64,000 nt of DNA from an uncultured Akkermansia sp. (GCA_947589295.1 CANQBZ010000004.1:1-64000); one strand, 5' to 3'. Shown: positions 8,660-17,294, numbered from the stretch's first letter. A program made the numbers and translations. The notes: generated from the sequence alone by a model not told the origin.

Positions 8660-9340
8660 TCAGGCTGATATGTCAGGGGTTTCCCGCGGGCCAATGTGCT
8701 GCCCTCCCGGATCAATTTGCAGCAGAGCAACACTGCATGGGCCAATGAGCTTGCCTGAGGCGTAGATGTGAGCTCCGCCGCGCGCGTGCACTCGTCCGCG
8801 CAGCGTGCCACGCAGCTCCGCTTGATTCACGGAGATACCCGGAGACACGTGCGCATGGGCTCCGCGTTGTACCACCAAAGTGTCTGCAATAAGCTTGCCG
8901 GTCAAGGAAGCCTCTCCCGCGAGTGTCAGCGTGCCGGTTGCCCGCAAGGTCCCACTGATGCGTCCCGCCGCCTGCATGTGGCGGCATACGATATCCAACT
9001 GGGAAAGCTCGACATGTGCCGGTATTTTAACGTCCCCCAGCGTGCGAACATGCAGGTGGCGCGTACCGGGCTTGAGGGTCATGTTGTCCATATTCAGATG
9101 GGCGAAGCAATGGGGACACGTCGCCGAAAGCGCCGAAACCGGAATACGGCACACTTTGCCACATTCATAGCATACAACCTCGCGAGTTGGGACTACAGCA
9201 CGCTGTATCCTCTGTGGAGGTCGCGCCAAAAGGTCGCGCCTCCTGTGCCCTCCCTGTGGGAGATACCCGGAGACCCCCGGCGCCTCCAACGGTCGGGTAG
9301 CATAACCCGGGTCCGCAGAGGCTTGCCGGTCATCAATCAT
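8660..9340 (-). CDS. Zinc-ribbon bactofilin-like protein
   Basis: The 226-residue protein has a zinc ribbon near residue 58 (CYECGK, then CPHCFAH) followed by a bactofilin-like beta-helix of short repeats (SGTLRATGTLTLAGEASLTG, LIADTLVVQRGAHAHV). Bactofilins polymerise into cytoskeletal filaments; the added ribbon suggests binding to another protein or nucleic acid. The first 50 residues are basic and probably disordered. Its ATG overlaps the stop of the preceding bactofilin gene (ATGA), so the pair is coupled. The following gene is the UvrA paralogue, 7 bp away. Confidence 0.75.
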   Translation of the reverse strand: MIDDRQASADPGYATRPLEAPGVSGYLPQGGHRRRDLLARPPQRIQRAVVPTREVVCYECGKVCRIPVSALSATCPHCFAHLNMDNMTLKPGTRHLHVRTLGDVKIPAHVELSQLDIVCRHMQAAGRISGTLRATGTLTLAGEASLTGKLIADTLVVQRGAHAHVSPGISVNQAELRGTLRGRVHARGGAHIYASGKLIGPCSVALLQIDPGGQHIGPRETPDISA

Positions 9341-9972
9341 ACCAGCAAGTTGGAGCTATCATCGTCCAAGGCTGCAGAAGTTACGCGTTTAGCGCTTCTC
9401 TTAGGCGAGGAGACGGGAGATTTGAGAGGAGCCGTGATACTGAGATTAGCGCCCACTTGTACATGACCAACAATCTGGGCGCCCTCCTGGATCGAGATGC
9501 TGTTGGCGGTCACATCTCCCTGCAGTTCGGCGGTGGACGCGAGCTTAATGCTATCGGAAACAACGACATTGCCGATCACTTTTCCGTGAATAATGGCGCT
9601 CTTGGTACGGATAGCCGGCTGGTTTTTATCTGTGCCGGAAATCTTGGCTTTTGAACCCACGGTGAGCTCCCCGTCCGATACAATTTCACCTTCTACGATG
9701 CCATCCACCAGTAAATCATCTGTGAAACGCAGCGTGCCGATGACGGTGACGTCAGAGTTGAGCACGTTGCTGTTGGAGGAGGAGGGGACATCTGGAGATG
9801 ATTCGCCAAAAGGAGATGGACCGGCATCCGGGGTCGCAAAGAAACTCGATGCAGGATCAGCAGGATCGCCTGCAGGAGCGTCCCAAGGGGAAGCGACTGC
9901 ATCGTTTGAAAAATCGGTGGAGGCCTTGAAATCAGGCTCCGAATTGCTCTTGGAATTGTTGAAGAATGGCAT
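9337..9972 (-). CDS. Bactofilin (polymer-forming cytoskeletal protein)
   Basis: A 211-residue bactofilin: a low-complexity, Ser/Pro/Asp-rich N terminus (about 75 residues), then a beta-helical core (VTVIGTLRFTDDLLVDGIVEGEI, GELTVGSKAKISG, ELQGDVTANSISIQEGA) and a basic and acidic tail. Between about residues 110 and 125 lies KNQPAIRTKSAIIHGKVIGNV, a typical strand of the helix. Bactofilins form filaments that position cell-wall enzymes or shape the envelope. It overlaps the zinc-ribbon paralogue downstream by 4 bp, which suggests the two assemble together. Confidence 0.88.
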   Translation of the reverse strand: MPFFNNSKSNSEPDFKASTDFSNDAVASPWDAPAGDPADPASSFFATPDAGPSPFGESSPDVPSSSNSNVLNSDVTVIGTLRFTDDLLVDGIVEGEIVSDGELTVGSKAKISGTDKNQPAIRTKSAIIHGKVIGNVVVSDSIKLASTAELQGDVTANSISIQEGAQIVGHVQVGANLSITAPLKSPVSSPKRSAKRVTSAALDDDSSNLLV

Positions 9973-10131
9973 AATAGGAGCTTGTTGAGTCGAGCGGGCA
10001 GAGGCTGTTGGACGCCCGTACCCTCGTGCGAGTCATCCTACCTGAACGCGCCCTTTTTGTCCATCCGAAAGTGCGTCTTGCCCCGATTTTTTTACACTCC
10101 AAGTTGCGAGTCTGCTGCAGAGCCGATGCAA

Positions 10132-10803
10132 TCAGACCTCCGCCGTGTAGATGGAAGCAATACCCCCGCAGAGAGGCAAGTGCGTGGGGATGACAAAGCC
10201 AGCCTCCTGAAGCAGGTGCAGCATAGCAGTGCCCCGAGGAAATTGCTCAATGCTTTGCCCTAAGTAAGTGTATGCCGAGCCTTGTCCAGTGAGCCAGTCG
10301 GCAAGATATGGCAAAATGTGGTGCAGATACAGGCGGTAGGGAATCAGCGCAATGCCATTTGGGAGGGAGAAATCGAGCACGAGCAAGTGCCCTCTAGGAC
10401 GCAGTACGCGCCGGAATTCTCGCAGAGCTGCCGCATAATCCGGTAAATTGCGTAGGCCAAACGCGATGGTGAGCACATCGAACGAAGCATCCTCTAGCGG
10501 CATGTGCATGGCATCTGCGTGCACAGTGTGCGCCAGTCCCCGCTGCCGTGCTAGGGCAAGCATGGGCTCGCAAAAATCAAGACCAAGCACGTGGACATCC
10601 GACAGCTCTTGATGGACGGCGAGCGCTAAATCTCCGGTGCCGGTAGCTACGTCCAAGAGGTCGGCGGGGTGCCAATCTGCAATGACTTGCAGCGCGCGCG
10701 CGCGCCAAAGGATGTCTGTTCCCAGCGAGAGCAGATGGTTAGCGATCACGTAGCGCTCAGCAAGAGCGCTAAACGTTTCATGCACAAATTGGGGGGTAAC
10801 CAT
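10132..10803 (-). CDS. ubiE/menG: Demethylmenaquinone / ubiquinone methyltransferase
   Basis: A 223-residue class I SAM methyltransferase with motif I LLDVATGTGDLAL (about residue 49), LGLDFCEPML and the UbiE hallmark TIAFGLRNLPDYAAALREFRRVLRPRG. It catalyses the last C-methylation of menaquinone (or ubiquinone) biosynthesis on the cytoplasmic side of the membrane. In this kind of organism menaquinone is the likely product, though no other men gene is in view. It lies 6 bp downstream of the isocitrate dehydrogenase gene, on one likely transcript that links quinone and TCA-cycle functions. Confidence 0.92.
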   Translation of the reverse strand: MVTPQFVHETFSALAERYVIANHLLSLGTDILWRARALQVIADWHPADLLDVATGTGDLALAVHQELSDVHVLGLDFCEPMLALARQRGLAHTVHADAMHMPLEDASFDVLTIAFGLRNLPDYAAALREFRRVLRPRGHLLVLDFSLPNGIALIPYRLYLHHILPYLADWLTGQGSAYTYLGQSIEQFPRGTAMLHLLQEAGFVIPTHLPLCGGIASIYTAEV

Positions 10804-10809
10804 GGCACT

Positions 10810-12045
10810 TCAGGAGCGAATGTGCGCAATCAGCGCTTCAGCGTAATCGGTGCTGCTCAGCGCGGTGACCCCGGGAATGTGAGATGCCAAGTCCACCGTG
10901 ACCTGATGCTCGGCAAGGGCTGCCTGCACCCCGTGCAGCAGAATATTCGCCGCCTCTTGCCAACCAAGATAGCTGAGCATCATTTGTGCGGAAAGCAGGA
11001 AGGAACTCGGGTTCACCTTGTTCTGGTTGGCTAGTGCAGGGGCGGTGCCGTGCGTGGCCTCGAAGATAGCATGGCCAGTGCGGTAGTTAATGTTGGCTCC
11101 GGGAGAAATGCCAATGCCTCCCACTTGGGCAGCAAGAGCATCGGAGCAATAATCCCCGTTCAGATTGAGTGTGGCGATGACGGAATGTTCTGTCGGGTGC
11201 AGAAGAATTTCCTGCAAAAAAGCATCACAGATACAGTCCTTGATAATAATGCCGCAGGGCAGTTTCCACGATGTTGCCTTGCCACAGGGGATGGCGGAGA
11301 ATTCTCTCTCTGCCAGCGCATACCCCCAGTCGCGGAATGCTCCCTCCGTATACTTCATGATGTTACCCTTGTGGACCAAGGTGACACTCGGGCATCGGTG
11401 ATCAATAGCGTATTGAATGGCTGCACGCACGAGCCGTTCTGTGCCTTCTCGTGAGACGGGTTTGATGCCAAATCCGCACGCTTGTGGAAAGCGAATTTTT
11501 TTTGCGCGCTCCGGGAAGGTAGTGCGCAGCCAATCGTGAAAAGTTTGCGCTTCTGGCGAGCCTGCCGCAAACTCAATGCCCGTGTAGATGTCCTCCGTAT
11601 TCTCGCGGAAAATGACCATGTTCACCAGATCGGGATGCTTGACGGGTGTTTCGAGACCAGCAAAGTAGCGCACCGGGCGCACGCAGCAATAGAGATCAAG
11701 CTCCTGACGCAACGCCACATTCAGGGATCGTATGCCCCCGCCAACAGGAGTGGTGAGCGGACCCTTGATGCCCACCAGGTAATCTCGAAACGCCTGCATG
11801 GTTTCCTCCGGCAGCCAGGTACCCAGCGTGTCGTGGGCTTTCTGTCCAGCAAGCACTTCCATCCAGTTGATCCTGCGTTCATCGCCATATGCCGCATGGA
11901 CTGCGGCATCAATAACCGGCTGTGACGCCCGCCAGATATCGGGTCCAGAGCCGTCCCCAATGATGTGTGGAATAGTTGGGTACGGAGGCACGGAGAGGCC
12001 TTCGGGCTGCATGGTGATAGGTGCGGTCATACTTTTATTCGCCAT
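10810..12045 (-). CDS. icd: NADP-dependent isocitrate dehydrogenase
   Basis: A 411-residue enzyme of the Escherichia coli Icd type, oxidising isocitrate to 2-oxoglutarate. The substrate-binding segment [18 protein letters not shown] carries the serine that E. coli AceK can phosphorylate. [33 protein letters not shown] and the C-terminal [17 protein letters not shown] (NADP-type) are present. The ORF could start at 12072, but that overlaps the upstream gene by 38 bp. ATG 12045 has GGAGGA 8 bp before it and is preferred, while ATG 12030 is also possible. The gene overlaps the end of the 88-aa membrane protein gene by 11 bp with this start. Confidence 0.92.
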   Translation of the reverse strand: MANKSMTAPITMQPEGLSVPPYPTIPHIIGDGSGPDIWRASQPVIDAAVHAAYGDERRINWMEVLAGQKAHDTLGTWLPEETMQAFRDYLVGIKGPLTTPVGGGIRSLNVALRQELDLYCCVRPVRYFAGLETPVKHPDLVNMVIFRENTEDIYTGIEFAAGSPEAQTFHDWLRTTFPERAKKIRFPQACGFGIKPVSREGTERLVRAAIQYAIDHRCPSVTLVHKGNIMKYTEGAFRDWGYALAEREFSAIPCGKATSWKLPCGIIIKDCICDAFLQEILLHPTEHSVIATLNLNGDYCSDALAAQVGGIGISPGANINYRTGHAIFEATHGTAPALANQNKVNPSSFLLSAQMMLSYLGWQEAANILLHGVQAALAEHQVTVDLASHIPGVTALSSTDYAEALIAHIRS

Positions 12046-12301
12046 CGCTGGAATCCTCCTCCTCCTCCTCATCCTCTATGTACTGAGCTGTAGTAGAATA
12101 CACCGGCTTTGCCTTGACTTTTTTTGCAGCCGCCGGTTGGACAGCTGCCGGGGCCGGGCTGTTCAGGTGGCAGTACACAAAGACTGCCGCCACAACGAGC
12201 GGTGGCAGAATATAAAACAAGATGCCTTGTCCCTTCTTCTCAACTTCAGCCGTTTCAATTTTGAAGTCGAAAGCTGGTTGTTTATTTGCAGTGGGTGACA
12301 T
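12035..12301 (-). CDS. Small single-span membrane protein, unknown function
   Basis: An 88-residue protein with one hydrophobic helix ([20 protein letters not shown], about residues 27-46), a short charged N-terminal part, an Ala/Pro/Lys-rich linker and a very acidic end ([12 protein letters not shown]). I do not recognise a family. It is the first gene of the icd-ubiE transcript and has its own promoter candidate just upstream. The Glu codons at its end double as the ribosome-binding purine run for icd. Confidence 0.7.
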   Translation of the reverse strand: MSPTANKQPAFDFKIETAEVEKKGQGILFYILPPLVVAAVFVYCHLNSPAPAAVQPAAAKKVKAKPVYSTTAQYIEDEEEEEDSSDGE

Positions 12302-12312
12302 AACGTGCGAGC

Positions 12313-12341
12313 ATCATAGCACCTTTGCTCTCATTTGGCAA
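12313..12341 (-). promoter_or_regulatory. Candidate sigma70 promoter for the icd operon
   Basis: Minus strand TTGCCA (12341-12336), 17-bp spacer, TATGAT (12318-12313), ending 11 bp before the ATG at 12301. Both boxes fit the consensus well, and the leader would be only about 4 nt. Confidence 0.6.
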
Positions 12342-12434
12342 GCGGAGACAAAGTCAATTTGCACCAGAAAATGAGTTTGCACGCACATGATTGCAGCTTG
12401 ACACGGCAGGTTCATGTATGCTAGCGTGAGGGGC

Positions 12435-13163
12435 ATGACAACAAAACGCAGTGACGGGAGGTCGGCAGCTGAGATGCGAACCATAGTATTTCGCCCCGGA
12501 GTGGCGGAGCAGGCGCTTGCCTCGGTGCTGGTGAGTTTTGGGCGTACGCAAGTGATATGCGCCGTATCGGTGGAGGATGATGTCCCCGGGTGGATGAAAG
12601 TTCAGGGGGTGAGCGGCGGTTGGTTGACGGCTGAGTATTCCATGCTCCCTTATTCCACGATAACGCGAAAGAAACGCAGCAATGGTGGTAAAGTGGACGG
12701 CCGCGCGGTGGAAATACAGCGGCTTATTGGCCGGTCATTGCGGGCTGTGGTTGACTTGGAGGCGCTTGGCGCGCGCACAGTTTGGATTGATTGCGATGTG
12801 CTACAAGCGGATGGCGGCACACGCACGGCGAGCATCAGTGGTGCTGCGGTGGCTTTGCAGCTCGCTTTTCACCGTCTTGTGCAGCAGGGTACGCTTGCGC
12901 GGAATCCCATGCGGCAGCTTGTATCGGCGGTTTCGGTGGGGAAGGTGGATGGCGAACCCTTGCTGGACCTATGCTACCAAGAGGATAGTGCGGCGGAGGT
13001 CGATATGAACGTTGTGATCACGGAAAAGGGAGAGTATGTCGAGCTGCAAGGGAGCGGGGAAGAAGCTACCTTCACGTCGGAAGAGCTGGCGCAGATGCTC
13101 GCACTGGCACATAGTGGAGCTCGACAAATATTGGCAGTCCAGCGCGCAGCTGTCAATGGATAA
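12435..13163 (+). CDS. rph: Ribonuclease PH
   Basis: A 242-residue phosphorolytic 3'-5' exoribonuclease that trims tRNA 3' ends. The family N terminus MTTKRSDGRSAAEMR fixes the start at 12435 (GAGGGGC just upstream) and not the ATG at 12414. Motifs include SFGRTQVICAVSVEDDVPGWM, YSMLPYSTITRKKR and DCDVLQADGGTRTASISGA, which form the phosphate and RNA-binding ring interface. It is transcribed divergently from the icd operon and converges on the EIIA gene, with a gap of 21 bp. Confidence 0.95.
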   Translation: MTTKRSDGRSAAEMRTIVFRPGVAEQALASVLVSFGRTQVICAVSVEDDVPGWMKVQGVSGGWLTAEYSMLPYSTITRKKRSNGGKVDGRAVEIQRLIGRSLRAVVDLEALGARTVWIDCDVLQADGGTRTASISGAAVALQLAFHRLVQQGTLARNPMRQLVSAVSVGKVDGEPLLDLCYQEDSAAEVDMNVVITEKGEYVELQGSGEEATFTSEELAQMLALAHSGARQILAVQRAAVNG

Positions 13164-13184
13164 GCCTCGCGTGCAACTGCGGAG

Positions 13185-13640
13185 TTACACCCCAAGCTCA
13201 GTGCAGAGGGTCGTTTCCAATTTTTCCGGAGATTCTGCCAAGGCATACAACTCAGCCTCAGTGAGGCTTTTTCGCCAGCGGACAGTGCGAGAGAGCAGTT
13301 GCAAGTGAATCTCCGGATTTTCCCATGGCACAATGAGCAGAGCTATGAGGTGCGCTTCCTCTGTCGGCCAAGGTATGCCCACGCGACTGAAAGTGACGTA
13401 AACGCCCGGACGTCGTAGTCCGTGTACTCGAGCGTGCGGCACGGCTAGTCCTAGGCCAATGTAGGTGGATTCCACCTGCTCGCGATCCAGAGCATCAGTA
13501 ATGATGTCTTCCTCCTTATGGCTTTCATTGAAATGAAGAGCTGCAGAATGAACGAGAAAACGCAACACTTGCTGCCAATCGGCAGAAGGTAAGTCACCCT
13601 CGTGCACCTTCAGAAGGAGTTGATCCATTAATTTGTCCAT
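13185..13640 (-). CDS. PTS EIIA domain protein (PtsN-like)
   Basis: A 151-residue fructose/nitrogen-type EIIA with the phosphorylatable histidine in GLAVPHARV. The ORF opens at 13715 inside secG; the ATG at 13640, 20 bp after secG ends, gives a normal EIIA length and is preferred. PtsN-type EIIA proteins usually regulate potassium or nitrogen metabolism and do not carry sugar. No EIIB or EIIC lies nearby, so a regulatory role is likely. It is the last gene of the nth-panD-secG run. Confidence 0.82.
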   Translation of the reverse strand: MDKLMDQLLLKVHEGDLPSADWQQVLRFLVHSAALHFNESHKEEDIITDALDREQVESTYIGLGLAVPHARVHGLRRPGVYVTFSRVGIPWPTEEAHLIALLIVPWENPEIHLQLLSRTVRWRKSLTEAELYALAESPEKLETTLCTELGV

Positions 13641-13659
13641 GAATTGTTGTGCAATGGGG

Positions 13660-14070
13660 TTAGTGAGCCTCTGCCGGAGCTTCCTCCGCCGGGTTCGTTG
13701 CACCTGCCGTTTCAACGGCCGGAGCCGTTGGCGCGTCCGATTGCTGGGGAGAATCCGCTGGTTGCTGGGTCATTGGGTGTTTGTCGTCCGTCAAATCCGT
13801 GGGATGGCTACGTTTGTATTGTGCGTTCATGAGCACGGCTAATACAAAGCAAAGTAACATGAATAGCGTGCCAAATAACACGGTACCCTTCTTGAGGACA
13901 TCGGTGGTTTGGGCACCGAAAGCCTGGTCGGTCATTTGAGCACCGAAAGCAGCTCCGAGCCCTTCTTGTTTTGGTCGCTGCATGAGCACGACGAGCAGCA
14001 AGAGTGCGCTCACGATAAGTAGCAGCACAAAGACGATGTAGATGGCTGATTGCAGAAACATGGCGGACAA
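13660..14070 (-). CDS. secG: Protein translocase subunit SecG
   Basis: A 136-residue SecG with two membrane helices (residues 5-30 and 64-82) separated by the loop QRPKQEGLGAAFGAQ. It associates with SecYE and helps SecA-driven export. The C-terminal tail of about 45 residues is Pro/Ala/Glu-rich and longer than in E. coli. The start could also be the ATG at 14061. It lies 42 bp after panD. Confidence 0.88.
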   Translation of the reverse strand: MSAMFLQSAIYIVFVLLLIVSALLLLVVLMQRPKQEGLGAAFGAQMTDQAFGAQTTDVLKKGTVLFGTLFMLLCFVLAVLMNAQYKRSHPTDLTDDKHPMTQQPADSPQQSDAPTAPAVETAGATNPAEEAPAEAH

Positions 14071-14112
14071 AATTGTAGAGGATGAAGATGTTCTTGTAAA
14101 GAGCAGAGGGTG

Positions 14113-14451
14113 TCAGGAAATAATTTCGTTAAGTTCGTTGCAGACGATGCGTTTTGGAATGATGGGCTTATCATCGAGTGCGAAACTCATGATGACGATA
14201 CGTTCACCTGCTTTGATGAGGTGAGCAGCACCGCCATTGACGATGATCTGCCCGGTGCGTGGAGGTCCAACTAGGACATATGTTTCGAATCGGTTTCCCG
14301 TCGTTACCGATGCCACAAGCACTTTCTCTCCAGGCCAGAGACCGGCGGCTTCCACCAGGTCCTGCGGAATCTCAATGCTGCCTTCATAGGCTACGTCCCC
14401 TCGTGTCACTTTGGCCCGGTGAATCTTCGACTTGAGCTGTGATACAAGCAT
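14113..14451 (-). CDS. panD: Aspartate 1-decarboxylase proenzyme
   Basis: A 112-residue pyruvoyl-dependent enzyme that makes beta-alanine for pantothenate and CoA. The self-cleavage site is visible as YEGS (residues 22-25), and LKSKIHRAKVT and NGGAAHLIKAGERIVIMSFA are typical. The ORF track extends to 14625, but that region encodes the end of nth; MLVSQLKSKIHRA at 14451 is the true start. The tail CNELNEIIS is slightly short of some homologues. Confidence 0.93.
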   Translation of the reverse strand: MLVSQLKSKIHRAKVTRGDVAYEGSIEIPQDLVEAAGLWPGEKVLVASVTTGNRFETYVLVGPPRTGQIIVNGGAAHLIKAGERIVIMSFALDDKPIIPKRIVCNELNEIIS

Positions 14452-14510
14452 AGTCTTGCGAGTTGTCGGGCGCCTATGAAACAACTTTTTACCCAAAAGG
14501 TCAAGCAAAA

Positions 14511-15170
14511 TTACTTCGCAACGCCATGCACGCGGTGGCCAGCTCGAGGAATCATTGGAAACAACTGGGAGCAGATAGCGCATGGCGGGTCGCACCCTCG
14601 CGCTGAACAATAACGCCGTCCCCATAAAATGAATCTCAGGTGCAGTTTACCCCACATATCCGGCGAGTACAGGCGCTTCAGGTCAGCTTCCACATGCTGC
14701 ACGGTGTTGCCGCGGCTGAGTTTCCAGCGGCGCGCTAGACGAAAGATGTGCGTGTCTACCGGAAATGCGGGGAATCCGAAGGCCTGATTCATAACCACGC
14801 TGGCGGTCTTATGACCTACGCCCGGGAGGGCCTCCAGCTGTTCAAAAGATGAGGGTACCTGACCCGAGTAGCGCTCAGTGAGGATGCGGGCAGTCTGCAT
14901 AAGATGCAACGCTTTGGAGTCAGCCAATCCACACGTTGCAATCAACCGGCGCAGCTCCTGCAGTTCCATAGCAGCCATCGCTTGCGGGGTGCCTGCCTGC
15001 TTAAATAGAGCGGGGGTGACAGTATTCACCCGTGCGTCTGTGCAGCGGGCAGAAAGCATGACTGCCACGAGCAGGGTGAAAGCGTCACGGTGCCGCAGCG
15101 GCACCTGCGGGTCCGGAAAAGCACGTTCCAGCTCGGTTGCAACTAGCGTGGCTCGTTGCGCAAGGCGCAT
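14511..15170 (-). CDS. nth: Endonuclease III (DNA glycosylase/AP lyase)
   Basis: A 219-residue HhH-GPD glycosylase for oxidised pyrimidines. The helix-hairpin-helix LPGVGHKTA contains the catalytic lysine, and VDTHIFRLARR contains the catalytic aspartate. The C-terminal iron-sulfur loop is unusual: CSARGCDPPCAICSQLFPM has cysteines at an atypical spacing, and methionine stands where the fourth ligand is expected. The protein ends 21 residues later with no further cysteine, so the cluster may use the extra upstream cysteine or be altered. It lies between a small lipoprotein gene (20 bp) and panD. Confidence 0.9.
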   Translation of the reverse strand: MRLAQRATLVATELERAFPDPQVPLRHRDAFTLLVAVMLSARCTDARVNTVTPALFKQAGTPQAMAAMELQELRRLIATCGLADSKALHLMQTARILTERYSGQVPSSFEQLEALPGVGHKTASVVMNQAFGFPAFPVDTHIFRLARRWKLSRGNTVQHVEADLKRLYSPDMWGKLHLRFILWGRRYCSARGCDPPCAICSQLFPMIPRAGHRVHGVAK

Positions 15171-15190
15171 GGCGGTAGGATTGATTGCCT

Positions 15191-15406
15191 TTAGCGCCTT
15201 TCATTGCTCAGCGGACCAAGGATGGCGTCCCCTTCTTGCCGCGTCGTTCGGTTCCATGACTTCATGATCTCCGTGCTGCCTTTCGGCGGGACCACGGTTC
15301 GACCAGAGGACGGCACCGGAGGCACCGCGCGCTGACAGTCAGAAAGCCCCAGCATCAGCCCGATGACGCCGAGGCACATGCCTACAGCTTTAACTCGTGT
15401 GATCAT
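15191..15406 (-). CDS. Small lipoprotein, unknown function
   Basis: A 71-residue protein with a signal peptide ending in a lipobox (GVIGLMLGLSDCQ). The mature part is about 47 residues and Pro/Ser-rich with STEIMKSWNRT and GDAILGPLSNERR. I do not recognise a family. It lies 20 bp downstream of the coiled-coil gene and 20 bp upstream of nth, so it is probably cotranscribed. Confidence 0.7.
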   Translation of the reverse strand: MITRVKAVGMCLGVIGLMLGLSDCQRAVPPVPSSGRTVVPPKGSTEIMKSWNRTTRQEGDAILGPLSNERR

Positions 15407-15426
15407 AGCATGCGTATCAAATGGAA

Positions 15427-16290
15427 TCAGGACCCCAGTGGAACTTTGCGCAGCACGAGGTCTCCCACTTCCAGCATGACTCCTCGTGGAAGCTTTTCTT
15501 CATCGTATTCCGCCACTACTTGGCCCGCACTCACACTCACGATATGCAGGGTAGCGATGGCAACCCCATTGCGCTGCACCAAGAGCTGCGTCTTGTCACC
15601 CGGGTAGAAACCGCTGTCTTCTCCAGCGTTGAAAACAACGAAATGCCACTGCGGGTTGACTGCGGCGATGGTGTATTGGGTGCCGTTGTTGCGGTAAGGC
15701 TCCAAGAACCGGTTGTTCTGCTCTTTCTTCGTGTTATAATCCACCGTGGCGTCGCTTACCTCCTTATTGAGCTCTTTGCGTTGGCCGGTAAGCTTCTGGC
15801 TTTGCTCTTTGAGTTTGGCAATGGACTCTGCATCCTCCGTCACAATGCTGTGCAGCGTATCAACTGCAGTTTCCATGTCCGTATCCTCCATCCCGGGTAT
15901 GCCGTGCAGCTGGGCAAGCAGCTCATCTTTTTTCTTTGCCAACTCTTCCTGATGTTGGGACGCTTCCTCAATTTTTGCTTGAACGCGCTCCATGTCCGCT
16001 TTATGGGTCTCAGCAACGCGATGTGCATCCTCCATCTTCTCCGCTGCGTTGACGGCTTCAGCCTGGCGAGACGCATTTGCCTTGAGCGTATCACTGCGTG
16101 TTTTGGCAACTGTCGCAGCCTCGGTTACAAGGTTCTTATTGATAAGCTCCATACCGGCAGGCTCTTCTGAAAACCCGGCGCGAGCCCCTACCAGGACGCG
16201 CATAGTAGTTTCTTGGCTGGACGCGTAGTAGTAGCCGAGAAACGCCAGTACTACCACGAGGCTGAGCAGGATGTAGGTAACGATTTTCAT
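15427..16290 (-). CDS. Membrane-anchored coiled-coil protein, paralogue A
   Basis: A 287-residue protein: a membrane anchor (IVTYILLSLVVVLAFLGYYY, residues 3-22), a long coiled coil (about 65-195, rich in Glu, Lys, Gln and Ala) and a globular C-terminal domain (WHFVVFNAGEDSGFYPGDK, then VGDLVLRKVP). The C-terminal part aligns with that of the gene just upstream (WEYVIVNAGADAG, SGDRVISS), so the two are paralogues. The start is the ATG at 16290 that begins MKIVTYILL. The layout resembles MreC (anchor, coiled coil, beta domain), but I do not claim homology. Location: probably periplasmic, held by the inner membrane. Confidence 0.75.
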   Translation of the reverse strand: MKIVTYILLSLVVVLAFLGYYYASSQETTMRVLVGARAGFSEEPAGMELINKNLVTEAATVAKTRSDTLKANASRQAEAVNAAEKMEDAHRVAETHKADMERVQAKIEEASQHQEELAKKKDELLAQLHGIPGMEDTDMETAVDTLHSIVTEDAESIAKLKEQSQKLTGQRKELNKEVSDATVDYNTKKEQNNRFLEPYRNNGTQYTIAAVNPQWHFVVFNAGEDSGFYPGDKTQLLVQRNGVAIATLHIVSVSAGQVVAEYDEEKLPRGVMLEVGDLVLRKVPLGS

Positions 16291-16312
16291 GATTGAAAGA
16301 GTTTTTCTTTGC

Positions 16313-17203
16313 TTAATCTTTCTGGACTGGCCGGGAGGAAATGACGCGGTCACCAGACTTGACGGCTTCACCGGCAAGCAGGGTGTCCATGATAATGTCA
16401 CAGCTCGAACGGTTGTTCTCCACCAGAGTTACGTTCATCTCGCAAATCTTGCGCTCCCCGCGCATGACGGCAAGACGAGAGCCAATGATGACCCCCGCAT
16501 CCGCCCCAGCATTCACGATCACGTACTCCCACGCAGGATCTGCCAGAATGACGTTGCAGTCGAGTGTCTCAGGGGAGAGGCGTGCTTGACGCTCACGCGC
16601 GAGATCGTCCTCTTTCTTAATGGAAGCGTACAAACTGTCTTTGCTGCTTTGCAAAGTTTGGATGAATGCTTCGTCCTTGGCGATTTCACCCGAGATTTCA
16701 TCGCGCTTGGCTTTCAAGAGGTTGACATTGGAAGCAAGGTTGGTAAGCACATCGGCGTCCGAACTATCCATTTCTGCCACTTGGACATCCCCGCTCTCCT
16801 GTAAATCAGAGAGGATTTTCTGAAGCACTTCGTCATTTACCAGCGCATTGAGTAGGCTTTCTCTTTTCTCATTGAATTCTTCCAGCTCTCCTCCCATGCT
16901 TTTCAACTCGGCTTCAAGTCGCTGAATCTCGGTCGTGTAGGTGAGGTCTTCTTCCCGGAATTTGGCCTCTTGCTCCTCAGATTCAGCTTTGCTTTTCACA
17001 AGCCACTCTCCACGCATACGCGCGTAGGCTGCTATGGCTTCATCAATGAAAATTTCCTTGTTCTTGGCAATGGCGTTTTCGTACTGCGTCTGCAAGGCTG
17101 CTACCTCACCATTGGCGGACACAAGCGCTTGGTGAGTCTTGTAGAAAACAAAGGTACCCGCAGCGATCAGCACAAGAGAGACTGTGACAATGTATTTCCA
17201 CAT
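16313..17203 (-). CDS. Membrane-anchored coiled-coil protein, paralogue B
   Basis: A 296-residue protein with the same plan as its downstream neighbour: anchor helix (YIVTVSLVLIAAGTFVFYK), coiled coil (about 30-210) and C-terminal domain NVILADPAWEYVIVNAGADAG followed by LAVMRGERKICEMNV. The start is ATG 17203 (MWKYIVTVSL). It follows the pnp terminator by about 90 bp and is separated from paralogue A by 22 bp, so both probably form one transcript with the lipoprotein and nth. No function is known. Confidence 0.75.
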   Translation of the reverse strand: MWKYIVTVSLVLIAAGTFVFYKTHQALVSANGEVAALQTQYENAIAKNKEIFIDEAIAAYARMRGEWLVKSKAESEEQEAKFREEDLTYTTEIQRLEAELKSMGGELEEFNEKRESLLNALVNDEVLQKILSDLQESGDVQVAEMDSSDADVLTNLASNVNLLKAKRDEISGEIAKDEAFIQTLQSSKDSLYASIKKEDDLARERQARLSPETLDCNVILADPAWEYVIVNAGADAGVIIGSRLAVMRGERKICEMNVTLVENNRSSCDIIMDTLLAGEAVKSGDRVISSRPVQKD

Positions 17204-17294
17204 AGTGAGTATAGTTGGAAGCTGTACGCTATCCCTTTTACACCAGAATGAGCTCCTCTGCAATCAAAAAAATACACTTTTCAGACTTTTTTGC

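Noticed and set aside
8653-8811. N-terminal extension of the UvrA-like ORF
   Set aside because: It overlaps the bactofilin-like gene and has no similarity to UvrA; the family N terminus begins at 8652.
14452-14625. N-terminal extension of panD
   Set aside because: It is the end of nth in another frame; PanD starts at MLVSQLKSKIHRA.
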